Below, piece by piece: positions 7,245-10,504 of a DNA stretch of 10,504 bases (positions are counted from its first letter, which is position 1; every line of letters begins with the position of its first letter). The translations under genes were made by a program, and so were the position numbers. Below the pieces are notes generated by a model. It was given only the letters and a program-made list of their open reading frames with translations, did no database searches and had not been told where the DNA came from. This DNA comes from Euperipatoides rowelli (Eukaryota > Onychophora > Udeonychophora > Euonychophora > Peripatopsidae). The stretch lies in assembly GCA_003024985.2 (NCBI GenBank), contig PXIH01S0020565.1; one strand, written 5' to 3'.

Positions 7245-7690
7245 TTAATACACCTTTACCCGAGCATCATTCTGCTTAGAGCACATCCAGTCAATATTCA
7301 ATTTCTCCACAATGTTTTGTACAACATTTAATTTGGCATCCACCACGACAGGATCTATTATTATCCATATCTTCAATGTCACAGCATCAAACACTGGTGT
7401 TGAATAGACTTTATCCTCAACATAACCCCAAAGGAAAAAACTCTAGGGGTTATGTCCAGCGATTTTGGTGACCATGTTGTTGAACTGCCCTGCCCAATCC
7501 ATCTATCAGAGGCATTAAGGAAATTTTGAATAATTAATCCCCAGTGCAATTTGATTTTGTGAAATCAAATTGCACTGTTCTGAAATTTGAGTTCACAAAA
7601 CCACAACACATTATTCCTTTGCCTGTACAGAAACCATTGTGGATTCTGATTTCAGCACCACCTATTGTTATCCCATCATGCACCTGTTAA
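7245..7690 (-). pseudogene. mariner/Tc1-type transposase C-terminal fragment, decayed
   Basis: The intact family encodes a DDE/D endonuclease that cuts and pastes its own element. On the minus strand, in order: KGIMCCGF (about 7597-7620), resembling the (K/R)VTVWCGF block; then NFLNASDRWIGQGSSTTWSP (about 7465-7524), resembling the ..FLN..FPDRWIGRGG...WPP region; then SLDITPR, and in a shifted frame FFLWGYVEDKVYSTPVFDAV (about 7380-7440). The end is DARVKVY with a stop at 7245-7247, matching the usual C-terminus. The third catalytic Asp, expected just before FFLWG (TPLDFF), is lost at the frameshift. The QQDGAP.H catalytic block is missing, and a perfect palindrome lies in its place (7542-7577). 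The N-terminal half is not detectable beyond about 7690, and I saw no terminal repeats. Confidence 0.75.
7542..7577. repeat. Perfect 16-bp-arm palindrome within the transposase remnant
   Basis: CAGTGCAATTTGATTT (7542-7557), loop TGTG, then its exact complement (7562-7577). It replaces the region where the second catalytic motif would be. It has the same geometry (16-bp arms, 4-base loop) as the palindrome at 3250-3285, but the sequence is unrelated. Confidence 0.8.
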
Positions 7691-7850
7691 CATTTCGTGT
7701 TCACTGCTACATATAAAGTTTTTTTAAATGATTTTTCATAACGATGGAAATACTTTAAAATTTTATTAGTAATCAAAGGTTTAGGGAAAAAATATAAACT
7801 AGTGTCTGGACCTCAGATCTACCATAGTCATGCAGCCTATTAGATGATCT
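7691..7850. other. Spacer, no feature seen
   Basis: AT-rich with no interpretable frame. It may contain unrecognisable N-terminal remains of the transposase to its left. Confidence 0.3.
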
Positions 7851-7975
7851 CTAACCTTAACCGTACATTGACCTTAACTCCAACATGAATATAATAGCAA
7901 ATTAAAGTATCGCTAATCTTCACCGCACACTGACCCTAACTCTAACTTAAATATTAAAGCATAAATAAATAAATA
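7851..7975 (+). repeat. Diverged two-copy 62-bp tandem repeat
   Basis: CTAACCTTAACCGTACATTG at 7851 and CTAATCTTCACCGCACACTG at 7913 start two adjacent units, 62 bp apart and similar for about 45 bases (CTAAC-rich). The second unit ends in an AAAT microsatellite (about 7962-7980). It looks like the remnant of an old tandem array. Confidence 0.6.
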
Positions 7976-7998
7976 AAATAACAGTCAAACAGAAATTG

Positions 7999-8019
7999 GC
8001 TTGCATTCTATTTGCAAGC
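7999..8019. repeat. Short hairpin
   Basis: GCTTGCA and TGCAAGC pair perfectly around a 7-base loop. This is short enough to be chance; no T-run follows and no function is suggested. Confidence 0.35.
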
Positions 8020-8394
8020 TGACAACTGATTGGCTGTTTTGGGGCTGGTTGACAACGAAAGATAATGTCAAACCAAAATGTTGCATTTTTTCTGTGGATT
8101 CTTTAGAATATCATTTTTAAAAAAATAAATACATTTTCTTTATTCTTAACAAAAAACATTTTAATATTTTTCTTTACTGGAAAATCAGAATGATTTTTTT
8201 AAGTAATTACCAGTGCAATATCATCTTCTCTCTGTAAATGTTTAATGAGTACTTTATTATATTATCACTTATATTATTCAAACCTTATGAATTGACATTA
8301 TAGTCAGTGAAGATATTTAATTACTTTGTTTTCATTGGTGTACTAGTAACAATTAATAAATTACCTACATTTTCTAGGCAATCGGAATCAGTCA
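8020..8394. other. AT-rich spacer, no gene seen
   Basis: Long A and T runs around 8110-8210 and nothing else that I can place on either strand. Confidence 0.4.
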
Positions 8395-8416
8395 AAATAA
8401 TAATAATAATAATAAA
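8395..8416 (+). repeat. AAT microsatellite
   Basis: About seven uninterrupted AAT units following GTCA. A simple repeat. Confidence 0.9.
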
Positions 8417-8541
8417 GGCATTTGACACTTTTGTTATTCTCCCCTGACTATTATGGTATACATCGTCTAAATTTTGGAATCTAAGACTTCATCTAGTTAA
8501 ATGACAATGGTGGTCCTTACTGAATTTCTACCATTATGGTC

Positions 8542-8579
8542 AGTTATAGCTGTAAATAAGATCTGAAATAGCTATAACC
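8542..8579. repeat. Inverted repeat abutting Helitron-like copy C
   Basis: GTTATAGCT and AGCTATAAC are exact 9-bp inverted copies about 20 bases apart. The second copy overlaps the start of the block shared by copies A and C. It may mark the 5' boundary of this copy or be chance. Confidence 0.35.
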
Positions 8580-8770
8580 CTTATTGGAATATGATCGTGT
8601 TCCGAAGCCAGTAACAGCGACATCTACGCTCGGCGCAGGAATATTTTGAGAAATTTTAAGTGGTGCTTTCTCTTAGATAAAAAAAAAAAAATCTTGGATG
8701 CCCGTGGAACGGGTTAAACAAAAAGGGCTTAAAAAATGCTGGATGCCCATGTAACGAGCTTATTCGCTAG
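8574..8770 (+). mobile_element. Helitron-like element, copy C (uninterrupted)
   Basis: This is the most regular of the three copies, at 197 bp. It runs from ATAACCCTTATTGGAATATG through CCGAAGCCAGTAACAGCG, AAATTTTAAGTGGTGCTTTC and TCTTAGATAAA to two tandem hairpin modules (GCCCGTGGAACGGG, then GCCCATGTAACGAGC). TTATTCG and CTAG at 8767-8770 follow, with a T after. Comparing copies gives a consensus terminal hairpin GCCCGTGTAACGGGC, a 6-bp stem with a GTA loop, seven bases before CTAG. It preserves the TTAA into which the piggyBac-type MITE inserted in copy A. No coding capacity. The Helitron call rests on the 3' end only. Confidence 0.5.
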
Positions 8771-9987
8771 TTTGATGCTAACGATAATTCCTAGACATTT
8801 ACATTCAAACTGATAAGCTCACATAATGATTACAGAAATATCTTTGTCATTTGAGCTTCGGAACACTACCACACTTAACCCAATCTCATTACCATCTGTT
8901 GTTAGTAAGAAAGGTTTATTGAAGTCTGGAAAGGACAGAATTAGACAATTTCAAACGCCTCAAGACACTATTAGGCCTATAACCACATATATTTCATACA
9001 TTTTAATCATTAGAAAGTGCTGGTTATACATTTCATATTGCCATAGGATTAGTATTGGGGATTGATCAAAAAGTTATTGGAAACAAAGTTTTCAATTACT
9101 CGTATTTAGCAACATCTTTAGGCTTTACTTAAGATTTTTGCCCTAAAGCGAGCAGATTATACAAATACTAATCTAGACTTTCTAAGATCTATTTTTTTTA
9201 CCTCATAAGGGAAATGACTTCAGGTCAATCTATTAGCAGAAGTTCCAAACAAAAGACACACCATTATTGTTTTTCGATTTCATTATTTTTCAAGCAAACT
9301 TTTTAACAAGAAAGATTCATGAATTCCACTTTTCTTTCAGTACAAAGCTCTTCTTAACATTTGTATTTCGGATAAATTACCAAAGAGAAAAATAATTTTT
9401 CATAGAATGAAAGGATTAACTGTTTTCAAATACTTGCAAACTAATAGTTGAATCAATGGTAGTCACTGGCCATTTCTAAAAGCATTATATTTCTCCAACA
9501 GATATAGGAGTAAATAGGTTTACTTACACAAGGATGGGCATAAAGAATCAAAAACACAAACCCTAGCACAAAAATTATGTGGATTTGTTTACAATGTGAA
9601 TTTTATAATTAAAGAAAGATGAGTTTAGAAAGCTGATTAACTTTTCAACCTTAAAACTAAGTCAACAATAACAATTAGTATGATCGATTGGTAGTCTCTA
9701 TGAAATGATCAAAATGCAAAACATCTGCACACATTTAGGCTGATGAACCACACAGTCCACAGTAAACTCCAAATAATGATTCAACTCACTTGTAACAGAC
9801 ACTTGATTACACAATTCACTCATCCTTGTTAATTACAATGTAATCCAAATAAGATCAATGCCAATACACGAGCGAAATCACATCAATCAAATTGCTATTA
9901 ATGCCATTCTGAATCGGAAAAAAAAACTCTATTTTACTATAATGCTAATAAATGTTTTAAAGCTTTGAAGTGCTGTTCAAATTTTAA
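8771..9987. other. Long AT-rich stretch without a recognised gene
   Basis: The longest frame is at 8826-9065 on the plus strand (79 codons, starting MITEISLSFELRN). It has no domain, no coding-like composition that I can see and no partner exon, so I treat it as chance. The rest has short A/T runs and the word TTAGGCCTATAACC near 8970. I found no tRNA, inverted repeat of note or transposase motif on either strand. Confidence 0.4.
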
Positions 9988-10007
9988 TGAGTCAGTAAGC
10001 TGAAACT

Positions 10008-10504
10008 GAGTATTGACCCTAATGCTAATCTTGAGGACCCTAGATTATACTTGAAGGCCTAAATGTGAGTATTGACCACAATGACATTCTTGAAAACCCT
10101 GGATTATATTTGAAGGCCTAAATGTGAGTATTGACTGTAATGACAATCTTGAGGACCCTGGATTATACTTGAAGGCCTAAATGTGAGTATTGACCACAAT
10201 GACATTCTTGAGGATCCTTGATTATACTTGAAGACCTAAATGTGAGTAGTGATCATAATGACAATCTTGAGGACCCTGGATTATACTTTAAGGCCTAAAT
10301 GTGAGTATTGACCATAATGGAAATCTTGAGGACCATGGAATTTACTTGAAGGCCTAAATATGAGTATTGACCATAATGAAAATCTAGAGGACCCTGGATT
10401 ATACTTGAAGGCCTTAAAGTGAGTAATGACCATAATGACAATATTGAGGATCCTGGATTATACTTGAAGACCTAAATGTGAGTATTGACCATAATGACAA
10501 TCTA
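10008..10504 (+). repeat. 59-bp minisatellite, truncated by the window end
   Basis: The word GAGTATTGACC, or a one- or two-base variant, recurs at 10008, 10067, 10126, 10185, 10244, 10303, 10362, 10421 and 10480. That is exactly 59 bases each time, with no length change across eight full units and a partial ninth. Each unit also carries CTTGAGGACCCTGGATTATA and TTGAAGGCCTAAA. Differences are substitutions only. The array begins abruptly after GTAAGCTGAAACT and continues out of the window. There is no sign of coding. Confidence 0.95.

Noticed and set aside
8826-9065. 79-codon plus-strand frame
   Set aside because: No recognisable domain, no supporting splice or promoter context, and a length that occurs by chance in a 10-kb window.

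Overview
The window looks like AT-rich nuclear DNA of an animal, most likely an invertebrate. It has poly-A/T runs, simple repeats, long tandem arrays and layered remains of DNA transposons, and no intact gene. Nothing resembles a bacterial or phage gene, operon, rRNA or CRISPR. The species cannot be told from the sequence. I see no intact host protein-coding gene; every recognisable protein stretch is a decayed remnant.

Layout. 1-520: weak acidic/serine-rich reading frame with an in-frame stop. 897-1234 (minus): frameshifted remnant of a THAP zinc-finger domain. 1669-2093 (minus): copy A of a Helitron-like family, itself interrupted by a 239-bp TTAA-flanked piggyBac-type MITE at 1772-2010. 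2521-5398: a complete non-autonomous hAT insertion (2529-5390) with a perfect 8-bp target duplication. The hAT element holds a rearranged Helitron-like copy B (2680-2914), a pair of roughly 300-bp inverted arms (3188-3545 and 4922-5230) and a small TTAA-flanked palindrome in the left arm. 5833-6983: a 24-bp satellite whose monomers carry the palindrome TCACTAGTGA, arranged in a higher-order repeat of about 437 bp. 7245-7690 (minus): C-terminal fragment of a mariner/Tc1-type transposase. 8574-8770: copy C of the Helitron-like family. 10008-10504: a 59-bp minisatellite without indels that runs off the window edge.

The informative part is the nesting, because the window supplies its own empty sites. 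Copy C shows copy A before the piggyBac-type MITE landed. The right arm of the hAT inverted repeat shows the left arm before the TTAA hairpin landed. The duplicated GATTAGAG shows the hAT target, which joins directly to a tRNA T-arm-like sequence. No system of cooperating genes is visible; the region is a transposon and satellite graveyard. The least familiar items are the Helitron-like family with tandem terminal hairpins, the palindromic 24-bp satellite with higher-order structure, and the small TTAA-flanked palindrome.
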